Shown: piece after piece, positions 1 through 7,960 of the stretch
Layout of the letters: each line of letters starts with the position of its first letter
Position numbering within the stretch: the stretch's first letter is position 1
From: an uncultured Prevotella sp.
GTDB lineage: Bacteria > Bacteroidota > Bacteroidia > Bacteroidales > Bacteroidaceae
Length of the DNA stretch: 22,303 nucleotides
Direction: 5' to 3'
Assembly: GCA_937907705.1 (NCBI GenBank)
Contig: CALCVP010000035.1
Span: 1 to 22,303 of the forward strand
The notes under the pieces: generated by a model
Database searches by the model: none
The model's input: only the letters and a program-made list of their open reading frames with translations
Told to the model about the DNA's origin: nothing
Program-made: the position numbers and the translations under genes

Positions 1-16
1 TTCTCATGCCGTTAAT

Positions 17-54
17 TGCGGGATTCGGCATGTTAATTCACACTAAATCCCGCA
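17..54. repeat. Inverted repeat, possible terminator of an upstream gene
   Basis: TGCGGGATT at 17-25 pairs perfectly with AATCCCGCA at 46-54 around a 20-nt loop, and a T6 run begins a few bases later (61-66). This could end transcription of a gene left of the window, but the offset T tract and long loop make it a weak terminator. The heptamer GTTAATT also occurs twice here (11-17 and 32-38). Confidence 0.35.
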
Positions 55-80
55 GAACCATTTTTTACGAATAAATGATA

Positions 81-88
81 TATCTTTG
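81..88 (+). promoter_or_regulatory. Bacteroidota -7 promoter element for the broken propeller gene
   Basis: TATCTTTG matches the Bacteroides sigma-ABfr -7 consensus TAnnTTTG and lies 40 nt before the ATG at 128. No clear -33 TTTG is seen at the usual 19-21 nt upstream, so only the -7 element is supported. Confidence 0.4.
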
Positions 89-127
89 CATTGTAATAAA
101 AACATACAAACACTAAAAAATCTGATT

Positions 128-1350
128 ATGAGAAAGGCTTTACTTTTTTCGGCTGCTCTTCTGGCAGTAGGTACAATGAAAGCACAGACAGCAAAAGACA
201 ATGGTTACACAGTTATTCCAGCTCCAGAAATTGGCGTGTCTAATCATGTTTTCTGTTTCGCCTAACGGCAGATTTGTAGAAGGATACACATTCCGATGGT
301 ACGAGCGAGGTCGTTGAGACAGGAATGACAAAAGGCATGACTTCCGACGGCAATTTTATTACTGGTGCTAAAATGGATGAAAGTGGTTTATACTGGAATG
401 CAGTGTATTTCGACGGAAAGAATACAGTAGCTCTTCCGGAACCTACGACAAAATGGGCTGGATGGTCTTCCACTGATCCTATCCACTGATCCTAACGACC
501 CCAACGTAATATTCGGAAGCTCTGCCGACTTCGTTTCCAGCGACAAATCCATTATTGCCGGATATGTCATTGCCCTTTGTCCACTTATCCTGCTGTAATA
601 TGGCGACAGAACAAAGATGGCAAAACATACTCTGTAGACTTCATCAGCCGCAACTATTTTTGCTCCAATCCTGACAATATCGGAACCGGCAGAAACGACT
701 ATGTTGCTTTCACATCAACAGCAATGAGCGAAAACGGGAAATGGCTTGCTCGCACTATTGCCAAATATGCAGATGACGGATGGGGAGCTATCTATGGCTT
801 GGAAAGATACAACCTTGAAACAGACGAACTTGAAGAATACTGGTATGGTGAGTCTGTAGGCGAATGTCATTCTGCCTGTATTGCTAACGATGATACAATG
901 ACTGGCTGGAGCGGAAGATTCAACGAAGAGGAAAGTGCAATATGGAAAGCAGGAAGCGCAGAACCTCAATCTCTGTCTATTGCTTTTCCTGAAGTACAAC
1001 AGTTTACTGAGTTCGATGCCATACGCGGGCATAAACCGTGTGCCATATCTGCAGATGGACGCTACATTGTTGGATATGGCTACTACAGCCGTACCAATGC
1101 AGAAACAGAAGCCACTACAGAGGGCTATGAATCATATATTTTTGATACCACAGCCAAAGGAGCTACTACAGCTATCAGTGCTGCACCAAACATCAGCAAG
1201 AAAACAGTAGAAAAAGTTGCCGCTGCTCGCTATGATTTGATCGGAAAAATGATGGACAGCAGGATTAAGGGCATCAACATCCTAAAACCTCTCACAGGCA
1301 AGGCCATTAAAATAATGGAAAAAATAAGGAAACTGTTTCACAATTTATGA
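128..1350 (+). pseudogene. Frameshifted gene for a secreted beta-propeller-like protein with a C-terminal sorting-like tail
   Basis: The ATG at 128 opens a clear signal peptide (MRKALLFSAALLAVGTMKAQ), but this frame stops at 263. The coding sense continues in other frames and then as one open stretch from about 577 to 1350. Undoing four small changes restores one protein of about 400 residues: one extra T in the T4 run at 249-252, one extra C at 293-294, a 13-bp tandem duplication (469-481 and 482-494) that creates the TGA at 487-489, and one T lost in the run at 576-578. The restored protein has repeats of the type S-x-N/D-G-x-(F/Y)-(I/V)-x-G-Y (SPNGRFVEGYT, TSDGNFITGA, SADGRYIVGYG), as in HAF/WD-like propellers. 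It ends in a tail (ARYDLIGKMM ... KGINILKPLTGKAIKIMEK) like Prevotella secreted-protein C-termini. The function is unknown. Homopolymer indels could be sequencing errors; the 13-bp duplication is harder to explain that way. Confidence 0.7.
469..494 (+). repeat. 13-bp perfect tandem duplication
   Basis: TCCACTGATCCTA occurs twice with no gap (469-481, 482-494). Its length is not a multiple of three, so it shifts the frame and brings in a TGA at 487-489. Removing one copy joins WAGWSSTDP to NDPNVIFGSSADF in one frame, so the duplication is probably a recent slippage event inside the propeller gene. Confidence 0.85.
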
Positions 1351-1403
1351 AAAGAAACAACTATATATTTGGAACTTGAGTAAATAAACAAATCCGATGC
1401 TGC

Positions 1404-1430
1404 AAAAAATATAGCAACACTATATTTTTT
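1404..1430. terminator. AT-only hairpin after the propeller gene
   Basis: AAAAAATATAG at 1404-1414 pairs perfectly with CTATATTTTTT at 1420-1430 around the 5-nt loop CAACA. It lies 54 nt past the stop at 1350 and ends in a T6 run. An 11-bp stem with one G-C pair is a weak terminator but is well placed to end the upstream transcript. Confidence 0.45.
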
Positions 1431-1692
1431 CTATCTAAATTCAAGAAAAACAAAATATAGCAAATATAGTAATATTCAAAAAGCAAAATATTTAAAAAAG
1501 GAGGAACATACTAAAAGTTTTATTACAAGGAATAGAAACGCCTGATTTTGTCCACTTCTATTACTATCCTATAATAAACAGATGCCATTAAAACACCATT
1601 CTAATGCCATTCAAACGCATTAAAAGATAATTACTTTTCACTTTAGACAAGGTTCGACATTTTAATATCCAAAATAGGAAAAGAAAGTTTAT

Positions 1693-1724
1693 CTTGTCCA
1701 ATATCAAAAATAATTGTAACTTTG
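1693..1724 (+). promoter_or_regulatory. greA promoter (-33 CTTG, -7 TAACTTTG)
   Basis: TAACTTTG at 1717-1724 matches the Bacteroidota -7 motif TAnnTTTG. CTTG at 1693-1696 is close to the -33 TTTG with a 20-nt spacer, the usual distance. Transcription would start near 1731 and give a leader of about 90 nt before the greA ATG at 1822. This is the best two-part promoter in the window. Confidence 0.6.
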
Positions 1725-1821
1725 TAGGTTCTGAGAATAGGTATATAATAAGTTATTCAAGTGAATACTTGATTTAAATTCCTTTCTAACATATAAAAAT
1801 GAACTATAAACAAGAAGAGAT

Positions 1822-2286
1822 ATGGAATATATGTCACAAGAAGGCTTTGATAAGATAGCCAATGAACTCAATCATCTGGAAAGTGTTGAGTTGCCACAAG
1901 TAAGAGATGCTATTTCTGAAGCACGCGACAAAGGCGATTTGAGTGAAAACTTTGAATATCACGCTGCCAAACGCGAGCAAGGACGTCTATTAGGTAGAAT
2001 ACGCTTTTTACAAAGAGTACTTGAAAATGCACGTGTTATAGATAAAGCACTATTAAAAAGTGATAGCATAGGATTATTAAGCAAAATTGAAATAACCAAT
2101 ATTGCCAACAATATGCGCATGAAATATACGATTGTCAGCCCGCATGAGGCTAATATGAGAGAAGGAAAGATATCTATTAAATCACCTATCGCACAAGCCT
2201 TAACAGGCAAAAAAGCAGGCGAAACTGTAGAGGTAAAAGTACCTGCCGGCACACTAAAACTACGTATAGAAAGCATTGAACTTTAA
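1822..2286 (+). CDS. greA: Transcription elongation factor GreA
   Basis: GreA enters the RNA polymerase secondary channel and stimulates transcript cleavage so that backtracked complexes can resume. At 154 residues this has the usual family length. The N-terminal coiled-coil hairpin (about 1-75) carries the tip motif DKGDLSENFEYHAAKREQ, in which Asp39 and Glu42 correspond to the acidic catalytic tip. The C-terminal FKBP-like domain (about 80-154) includes the conserved SPIAQALTGKKAGETVEV stretch. The start at 1822 is preceded by an A/G-rich AAGAAGAG; a second in-frame ATG at 1831 is also possible. The gene is monocistronic, with its own promoter at 1693-1724, and converges on the ppiD gene across a shared hairpin. 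GreB-like paralogues share the fold, but the length and tip favour GreA. Confidence 0.93.
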   Translation: MEYMSQEGFDKIANELNHLESVELPQVRDAISEARDKGDLSENFEYHAAKREQGRLLGRIRFLQRVLENARVIDKALLKSDSIGLLSKIEITNIANNMRMKYTIVSPHEANMREGKISIKSPIAQALTGKKAGETVEVKVPAGTLKLRIESIEL

Positions 2287-2316
2287 TACTTCGCAAACTA
2301 CATCTTAAAAAACGTC

Positions 2317-2371
2317 ATTATACATAAAAGAGGTAAAAGCCATTATGACTTTTACCTCTTTTATGTATAAT
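2317..2371. terminator. Bidirectional terminator between greA and the PpiD-like gene
   Basis: A perfect 23-bp inverted repeat (2317-2339 with 2349-2371) surrounds a 9-nt loop. The stem contains AAAAGAGGTAAAAG paired with CTTTTACCTCTTTT. It sits 31 nt after the greA stop and 34 nt beyond the end of the minus-strand gene, so it can serve both convergent transcripts. Confidence 0.85.
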
Positions 2372-2404
2372 ATAATATTAATTCTCTTTAGCTATACAAC
2401 GCTA

Positions 2405-4528
2405 TTAGAAGAATAAATAACGATTATCCTTTACATTTGCCTTAATGTAAAGTTCTTGCATAAAGTTTCCAGCATACTGAAGAGCTTTTTGCTTCAAGCG
2501 TTGCTCATACTCCTTTTCATTGAACTTAGCAGGACGGTTCTTTTTGCTTACCACCTGGAAGAGATAAACACCTGCATTACCCTTTACAGCATGTGCAGAG
2601 AACTTTCCTTGAGCTGTTGCAGAAACAGCGCCACTCAATGCAGGTTCGCTTGCACCAGTAGCCTGAACAAATACAGGAGCTGCAAATGTTACCTGATTAA
2701 CTGTTGAAACTTGAGCGCCTTTAGCCTTTGCAGCAGCAACACTCTTCACTCCTGCAACTTTAGCCATAATCATTTCAGCTTTCTTGTCACGCATCACCTC
2801 TTGACGCACATAGTTTTTCACATTCTCATCATCCAAAGAGCGGTAACCTTTCTTATTAATTTTAGTTAATACCATTACTAATAAATGGTCATTGTTGCCA
2901 CACTCGTAGAGAGGTGAAACTGTATTTTCTTTTGCATCATAAAGCCATTTCATTGCTTCACGAGTACCATGTATGCCTGCTACATAATGGTCTGAACTAC
3001 GAACATCAGATGCTTCCATCACCTTATAGCCATATTTTGCAGCATGCTTTTGCATATTTTCAAGCGATTGATTCTCGCTGACAAACTGACTAAACTTGTT
3101 ATAAGCTGCATTATAAGTAGCCTTTGAGAATTCAATAGGCTTTTTGATGACAGCTGCAACATACTTGGTCTTCATACCCTTACGATTAGTTATTTGTAAG
3201 ATGATATGAGCTTGCGACATCTTTAGGTCTTTTACTTGGTTTACGCCTAATGTATTGATTGCTTCAATATAATTTTTTGTATCATTGTCCATTGAAGGAG
3301 CACTCTGATACTGATTAGAAGTAAGCCATGTCTTTGTACCTTGCTGACCATACTTTTTAGCGATAGCCTCAAAATCACCACCTGCTGTTACAGCCTTGTA
3401 AATACTGTCTGCTGAAGCATCTGAGGCGACAGAGATAGCTCTAAATTCTACAGAGTCAGGCAATTCGTTCTTTGAAATCAGCTTTATAATATTTATAGTA
3501 TTATCAGTTTTGTTCTCTACAGGAGAAGATACAGAACCTACACCCATCGAATCAAGACGTGAAGCGATATCAGAAGGGAACGCTTCCTTGGTTTGTGGAA
3601 TACCAAGATAGTTTACAGAAGAACCACTCTTACGGATAACCTCAGAAGGATCTGCGCTGCTATTAAGACTTGCTACATATTCTTTAACTGACTTATTTAG
3701 AGCGGAGCGGTCTGCAGCAGAAGGAACAACTTGATAATCTACATATTTTATAGAACGAGTCTCTTCATATTGTTTGAAACGTGGTTTCAATTCATCATAC
3801 TTAGCTTTCAAATCACTTTCTGTAATTGTAACCTTTTTATCGTTAATAGACGAATACGGGAATGAAGCCAATTGAATATTGCTTTCTTGATTTTCACCTT
3901 CAAAAGCCATCTTTGCTGACACTGGATTAGACAACATACATCCCGCAAGGAGCACTTGATACTTTTGCGCAAGAATTTGCTGTCGAAGAGATTTCTCTAT
4001 AAATGTCCACAAGTTATACACACTCTGGTATTGCTCTGCCATCTGAGGATTAGCTGTTTGAGCTTGCTTATATTCTGCAAGGAACTTTTTCAGCATATTA
4101 GCATCAAAACGTCCTGTCTGCTGATTGACGAAAGGTGTCTGCATAAGCATAGGATTAGTACCTTCAATAAGCACATTCTGCAGTTCCTGATCCGTAACCT
4201 TCAAACCTAATTTCTCTGCTTCTTTATTAATAATCTCATTCTGTACAAATGTATTCCAAACTACATCTTTCACTTGATTGAGTTCATCATCGGTAAGATT
4301 ATCACGACCTTGTGTCATTTTAATAACATTGGTGTACTCGTCAACAAGCTTTTGGAAATCTTGTACGTTAACTTTATCACCTAAAACTTCACCTACTTGC
4401 TGACGCTGTTCGTTGCGAGCAGAGTCGCAAGAACGGAACAACTCTTCGGCAATGAAGGCAAAAAGAGCAAATCCGATAATGCCTATCAGAATAATGCCTT
4501 TGCTTCTAATTTTTCCTAATGCTGCCAT
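2405..4528 (-). CDS. PpiD/SurA-like membrane-anchored peptidylprolyl isomerase
   Basis: This is a periplasmic folding factor predicted to be anchored in the inner membrane and to assist outer-membrane and secreted proteins. The short basic N-terminus (MAALGKIRSKG) is followed by one membrane helix (about 11-29) and a long periplasmic part. A SurA_N/PpiD-type helical chaperone region covers about 38-200. A parvulin-like segment lies at about 355-448, with VEFRAISVASDAS, GGDFEAIAKKYG and a closing SQAHIILQITNRKG. A long C-terminal region (450-707) follows, as in other Bacteroidota PpiD proteins of about 700 residues. The parvulin segment is divergent, so isomerase activity is uncertain and chaperone activity more likely. 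It is the last gene of the minus-strand envelope cluster, 126 nt after the CorC-like gene, and has a possible promoter of its own at 4603-4610. Confidence 0.85.
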   Translation of the reverse strand: MAALGKIRSKGIILIGIIGFALFAFIAEELFRSCDSARNEQRQQVGEVLGDKVNVQDFQKLVDEYTNVIKMTQGRDNLTDDELNQVKDVVWNTFVQNEIINKEAEKLGLKVTDQELQNVLIEGTNPMLMQTPFVNQQTGRFDANMLKKFLAEYKQAQTANPQMAEQYQSVYNLWTFIEKSLRQQILAQKYQVLLAGCMLSNPVSAKMAFEGENQESNIQLASFPYSSINDKKVTITESDLKAKYDELKPRFKQYEETRSIKYVDYQVVPSAADRSALNKSVKEYVASLNSSADPSEVIRKSGSSVNYLGIPQTKEAFPSDIASRLDSMGVGSVSSPVENKTDNTINIIKLISKNELPDSVEFRAISVASDASADSIYKAVTAGGDFEAIAKKYGQQGTKTWLTSNQYQSAPSMDNDTKNYIEAINTLGVNQVKDLKMSQAHIILQITNRKGMKTKYVAAVIKKPIEFSKATYNAAYNKFSQFVSENQSLENMQKHAAKYGYKVMEASDVRSSDHYVAGIHGTREAMKWLYDAKENTVSPLYECGNNDHLLVMVLTKINKKGYRSLDDENVKNYVRQEVMRDKKAEMIMAKVAGVKSVAAAKAKGAQVSTVNQVTFAAPVFVQATGASEPALSGAVSATAQGKFSAHAVKGNAGVYLFQVVSKKNRPAKFNEKEYEQRLKQKALQYAGNFMQELYIKANVKDNRYLFF

Positions 4529-4602
4529 TATTACTTTATTGTTTGTATTTTTAATTTATTTTTCTTTTGTTCTTTCAACTATGTTTTACATGATTTAGTG
4601 CG

Positions 4603-4610
4603 CAAAATTA
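4603..4610 (-). promoter_or_regulatory. Possible internal promoter for the PpiD-like gene
   Basis: Read on the minus strand this is TAATTTTG, a match to the -7 motif TAnnTTTG, 74 nt upstream of the start at 4528 and inside the 126-nt gap after the CorC-like gene. No well-spaced -33 TTTG was found. Confidence 0.35.
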
Positions 4611-4654
4611 CAAAAAACTATGCAAAAACATGAATGTTTACATCAAAAAATGCT

Positions 4655-5923
4655 TTATTTGCAAACTTTCAGTTTTACAAGTTCTATTTTGGTAACTGTA
4701 TTTTTAATAATCTTAAACTCAAAGTTTCCGATTTTTACTATTTCATTCAATTTAGGAAAACTTTGATACTCATGCAATATCAGTCCGCCAATAGTCATAT
4801 AGTCTTCACTTTCCGGTAAATGTAAGCCAAACAAGTCATTGACTTTATCAATTTCCAAACGTGCCGACAGAATATATTCATTCTCACTCAATTGAGTTGC
4901 AGTATAGTTACTATTGTCGTGTTCATCTTCAATGTCTCCAAAAATCTCTTCCACCAAATCTTCCAATGATATAATACCACTGGTGCCTCCAAATTCGTCT
5001 ATAACTACACCCAAGCTTTTCTTTTGCTGCATAAAGGTTTGCATCAGTTTGCGTGCAGTCATTGTTTCCGGCACAAAAGGCATTGTCCGTATATGCTTGC
5101 GCCAATCGTCTGGATTACGAAACATCTCCGAAGAATGAATATAGCCAGTTATATGGTCTATATCCTCTTTATAAACCAATATTTTTGACTTACCGCTTTC
5201 AATGAACGTGTTCATCAGTTCTTCAAGAGAACATTCATCATTAACAGCACATATCTCCGTGCGAGGTATCATGCAATCACGCACCTTGATGTCAGAAAAA
5301 TCAAGTGCATTTTGAAAAATCTTCACCTCATCTTCTATATCTTTATCATTACGCGCATTGTCTATGCTGGACTGCACTAAATAATCAAGATCTACTTTTG
5401 AAAATTCTTCATCCATGCCATCGCTTTTCACCTTAATGCCCAAAAGAAAAAGCAATGCATGAGAAAGCATCGTTGACACAAGCGAAACTGGCCATAATAC
5501 AATATAGCAAACCAATGCCGGCAATGCAAAAATTATCAGCATGCGGTTCGGATTACTCTTGAAAAGTATCTTAGGAAGAAACTCACCCGTAAACAACACG
5601 ATAAGCGTTGACACAATAGTGTCCGCAGTTACTGAAACACTTGGGTCGAAGCCACGAAATACAGTATTGTCAAGTAATTGCGCTATTAAAATACCATAGA
5701 TAACAAGAGCTATATTGTTACCTACCAGCATAGTGCTGACAAAATTATTAGAATGTCTATAAAATAAATCTATGATTTTTTTTACAGGCCCTAACTTTCC
5801 TTTATCCATCTCAAGCAACATGCGGTTACTTGACACGAATGCAATTTCCATGCCTGAGAAAAAGGCAGAGAAAACAATTGTAACAATAACACCAACAATT
5901 AAGGACGGATCTACTTGTTCCAT
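4655..5923 (-). CDS. CNNM/CBS/CorC-domain membrane protein (HlyC/CorC family, GldE-like)
   Basis: At 422 residues this has the full family architecture. A CNNM (DUF21) domain covers about 1-195, with membrane segments near 8-30, 62-85, 98-120 and 128-165. Two CBS domains follow at about 213-268 (DIKVRDCMIPRTEICAV) and 280-335 (FGGTSGIISLEDLVEEIFGD). A CorC_HlyC C-terminal domain lies at about 345-420. Family members are linked to Mg2+/Co2+ efflux or resistance, and CBS pairs often bind adenosine nucleotides. The Bacteroidota relative GldE has the same layout and is tied to gliding and T9SS function, so that alternative is open. The old name hemolysin is not supported by anything seen. It lies 6 nt after lptC and is almost certainly co-transcribed with it. 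Confidence 0.85.
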   Translation of the reverse strand: MEQVDPSLIVGVIVTIVFSAFFSGMEIAFVSSNRMLLEMDKGKLGPVKKIIDLFYRHSNNFVSTMLVGNNIALVIYGILIAQLLDNTVFRGFDPSVSVTADTIVSTLIVLFTGEFLPKILFKSNPNRMLIIFALPALVCYIVLWPVSLVSTMLSHALLFLLGIKVKSDGMDEEFSKVDLDYLVQSSIDNARNDKDIEDEVKIFQNALDFSDIKVRDCMIPRTEICAVNDECSLEELMNTFIESGKSKILVYKEDIDHITGYIHSSEMFRNPDDWRKHIRTMPFVPETMTARKLMQTFMQQKKSLGVVIDEFGGTSGIISLEDLVEEIFGDIEDEHDNSNYTATQLSENEYILSARLEIDKVNDLFGLHLPESEDYMTIGGLILHEYQSFPKLNEIVKIGNFEFKIIKNTVTKIELVKLKVCK

Positions 5924-5929
5924 TTTAAT

Positions 5930-6601
5930 TTATTGTTTTACGGTTCTTGCTGAAGGTGTTGTAGGCTGTCTCAATTTAGCTTTTGTTGTATCCGGAGCCG
6001 ACAAGATACTATCATTGTCACTATTACCCATTTTACCTTTTACAAATGAACCCTTAGAATTACTTATAGAATAATGCGTAAGACGCTCATCACTTCTAAA
6101 ATAAGAGCCTTGTAATTCACGGTCTGGTGTAACCAAACGCGAGAAAGTATAGCTATATAATTCGTGCGATGATTGATCCCAGAACAATTCTTGACTACTA
6201 AAGCGCATGCCATCAACAGTTTTTATTCTGACACGTCCACGCAATTCCCACAACTTTTGTTGGTCAAAATAGAAAGCGGTATCAGCCTGTATATAAGCCT
6301 GTACATGGAAATTCTCATCAAACTGCTCCAAAAACAATCCATCATTAAATATCCACCTTGAAGGATTACGTGCTTGATTAACCTCCCAACTTTCTGTTAC
6401 AATACGGTATTTCATCACACCTGAGTCTGAAATCAATGTGTTCACACCATACGATGTCATCAGTGCTACCGAATCACGTGGATAGATGGCAGGAGCTATG
6501 TGTTCCTTTCTCTCTTGACAAGCTGTGAGAAAGCATACAACAGTTAGTATGTAAACTAATAATTTCAAGGATATAAATACTATAATAAATAGATGTAGCA
6601 A
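5930..6601 (-). CDS. lptC: LPS export protein LptC (lipoprotein-type)
   Basis: LptC is the bitopic periplasmic partner that passes LPS from the LptBFG ATP-binding cassette complex to LptA. The body (about 45-195) has the LptC/OstA-like beta pattern: ASP-rich strands such as VMKYRIVTESWEV, LFLEQFDENFHVQAYIQAD, LWELRGRVRIKTVDG and LFWDQSSHELYSYT. The N-terminus is hydrophobic and reaches a lipobox LTAC (Cys28), as is usual in Bacteroidota LptC. There is no ATG in a suitable place. The open frame begins at a TTG (6601), but a second TTG at 6566-6568 gives a more typical signal starting MKLLVYILTVVCFLTAC, and I prefer that start. The C-terminal 35 residues are low-complexity (Pro/Thr/Lys). The gene ends 6 nt before the CorC-like gene. 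Confidence 0.82.
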   Translation of the reverse strand: MLHLFIIVFISLKLLVYILTVVCFLTACQERKEHIAPAIYPRDSVALMTSYGVNTLISDSGVMKYRIVTESWEVNQARNPSRWIFNDGLFLEQFDENFHVQAYIQADTAFYFDQQKLWELRGRVRIKTVDGMRFSSQELFWDQSSHELYSYTFSRLVTPDRELQGSYFRSDERLTHYSISNSKGSFVKGKMGNSDNDSILSAPDTTKAKLRQPTTPSARTVKQ

Positions 6602-6658
6602 GGCTCGTAACGCATATATTCTTTTATTGCCATAAAGCCTTTCTTAGCATAAAACATA

Positions 6659-7960
6659 TTAATCAACCTTCCACTTCATAAACCAGCGTTCATTAAAGGT
6701 CAATCCGATATTTATACGGAATGTGTTTTCTGTCAACAATCCGTTTGCTGCAAAATGTACCCATTGAGCCGATATATTTAACAGTGAACGATTATTATAA
6801 CTGTTCACGATAGGAATACCAAAGCCCGCACTTAAACTATACTCTTTTGGGCCATCGCTACCATTCACCTTATAATAAGGTGTAGCGTATGAAGCACCTA
6901 TGCGATATTTCAATCTATCAAAGAATTTTCGACCATATTCGTTTTTGCAATACTCACCACCTAAGGTGTACTTATAACGGTCTGAATAGTAATTGTTATT
7001 CAATACATAAGAAGGTACATTGTTTGCTACGGTGTAAACAGGGAAACTTACGTCGCTCCAGTTTTGGTAATTAAAATCAAAGCCGACCTTCCATTTATTA
7101 TTATGATTCCACATTAAGCCCACAGCCAATGCATTAGGTATTTCCAAACCGTCTTTAATTGAATACTGCGTAGTATCAGATACTGCGGTAGATGGATTGG
7201 TAGACACCACCATACAGGTAGGTTCAGAACTGAGCTTATGTCCAAAAGTGTAAGTAGCACCAATGGTTACACTATTTTTGCGTCCAATACTAAGCAAATA
7301 TTGCAAACCTAAGTCCAGTTTATAACTATTCGCGGTGGCTGTATAATATTTTGAAAGGGTGTTTACATAAGAGTCGCTATAACTATTTACAACCGAGCGA
7401 CTCATGTCGCCCCATAAATAAGCCATATTTGCACCAATAGACAATCCTTTCAGAATTTGCCAACCTATACCTAAATACACTTGATGCAGACCACCGCTTC
7501 CAGAATAAGTATTATAGCTTGTTGTGGTATGGTCAGCATCCAATGCCTTAGATGTAGAATAGTTATAGCCGATATTTGTATAAGGCAAAATACCAAAACT
7601 AACACCTACATGCTTAAAAGCCCTAAAACCTGCTACTGCATATTCAAAGTCTCCATTATTAGCATTCTTTTTTATGCCATTTTCACTAAAATTAGTAATT
7701 TGTCCTGACAGACCGACATCAAATATAAAAGTAAGAGAGTCTAACGCAGAATAAGATGCAGGATTAATATAGTTGACTTGATTATGCTCACGAAAGCCTT
7801 GCCCTAATCCATTCATTCCACGATTAAACCCGCTTGTCTGTTCGCTTTGTTGTCCCAATCCATACTGACTGTAAGGAGAGTTTGTACCGCTTTGCGCCAA
7901 AGCAGGAACCACGCTGGCAGCCATTAAGACTGTAGCTAAGATTTTTTTATTTAAGCTCAT
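6659..7960 (-). CDS. Outer-membrane beta-barrel protein, FadL/OMPP1-like
   Basis: The signal peptide MSLNKKILATVLMAASVVPALAQ is followed by NSPYSQYGLGQ (27-37) and NYINPASYSALDS (64-75). Such an NPA element is typical of the N-terminal hatch of Bacteroidota FadL-like barrels. The rest, to residue 433, is made of alternating aromatic and glycine-rich strands (GVSFGILPYTNIGYNYS, VTIGATYTFGHKL, WKVGFDFNYQNWSDV). FadL-family barrels take up hydrophobic compounds, but no ligand can be inferred here. The ATG at 7960 overlaps the 3' end of coaX by 14 nt, suggesting translational coupling. The gap to lptC is 58 nt measured from its first possible TTG. A PorP/SprF-type role is less likely given the N-terminal motif. 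Confidence 0.75.
   Translation of the reverse strand: MSLNKKILATVLMAASVVPALAQSGTNSPYSQYGLGQQSEQTSGFNRGMNGLGQGFREHNQVNYINPASYSALDSLTFIFDVGLSGQITNFSENGIKKNANNGDFEYAVAGFRAFKHVGVSFGILPYTNIGYNYSTSKALDADHTTTSYNTYSGSGGLHQVYLGIGWQILKGLSIGANMAYLWGDMSRSVVNSYSDSYVNTLSKYYTATANSYKLDLGLQYLLSIGRKNSVTIGATYTFGHKLSSEPTCMVVSTNPSTAVSDTTQYSIKDGLEIPNALAVGLMWNHNNKWKVGFDFNYQNWSDVSFPVYTVANNVPSYVLNNNYYSDRYKYTLGGEYCKNEYGRKFFDRLKYRIGASYATPYYKVNGSDGPKEYSLSAGFGIPIVNSYNNRSLLNISAQWVHFAANGLLTENTFRINIGLTFNERWFMKWKVD

Larger units (their letters stand above)
1351..1821. other. AT-rich intergenic region before greA
   Basis: There is no credible gene here. The region holds the hairpin at 1404-1430, several short A/T repeats (the heptamer AATATAG recurs between 1407 and 1472) and a strong Shine-Dalgarno-like AAGGAGGAA at 1498-1506 with no start codon or ORF after it. 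The greA promoter is at 1693-1724, and the greA leader follows. Confidence 0.6.

Noticed and set aside
935..1210. Alternative plus-strand frame within the broken propeller gene
   Set aside because: The frame from 577 to 1350 carries the repeat motifs and tail, so this one is incidental.
4655..5923. Hemolysin, as the old family name suggests
   Set aside because: The domain order is that of CNNM/CBS/CorC ion-handling proteins, and nothing suggests a toxin.
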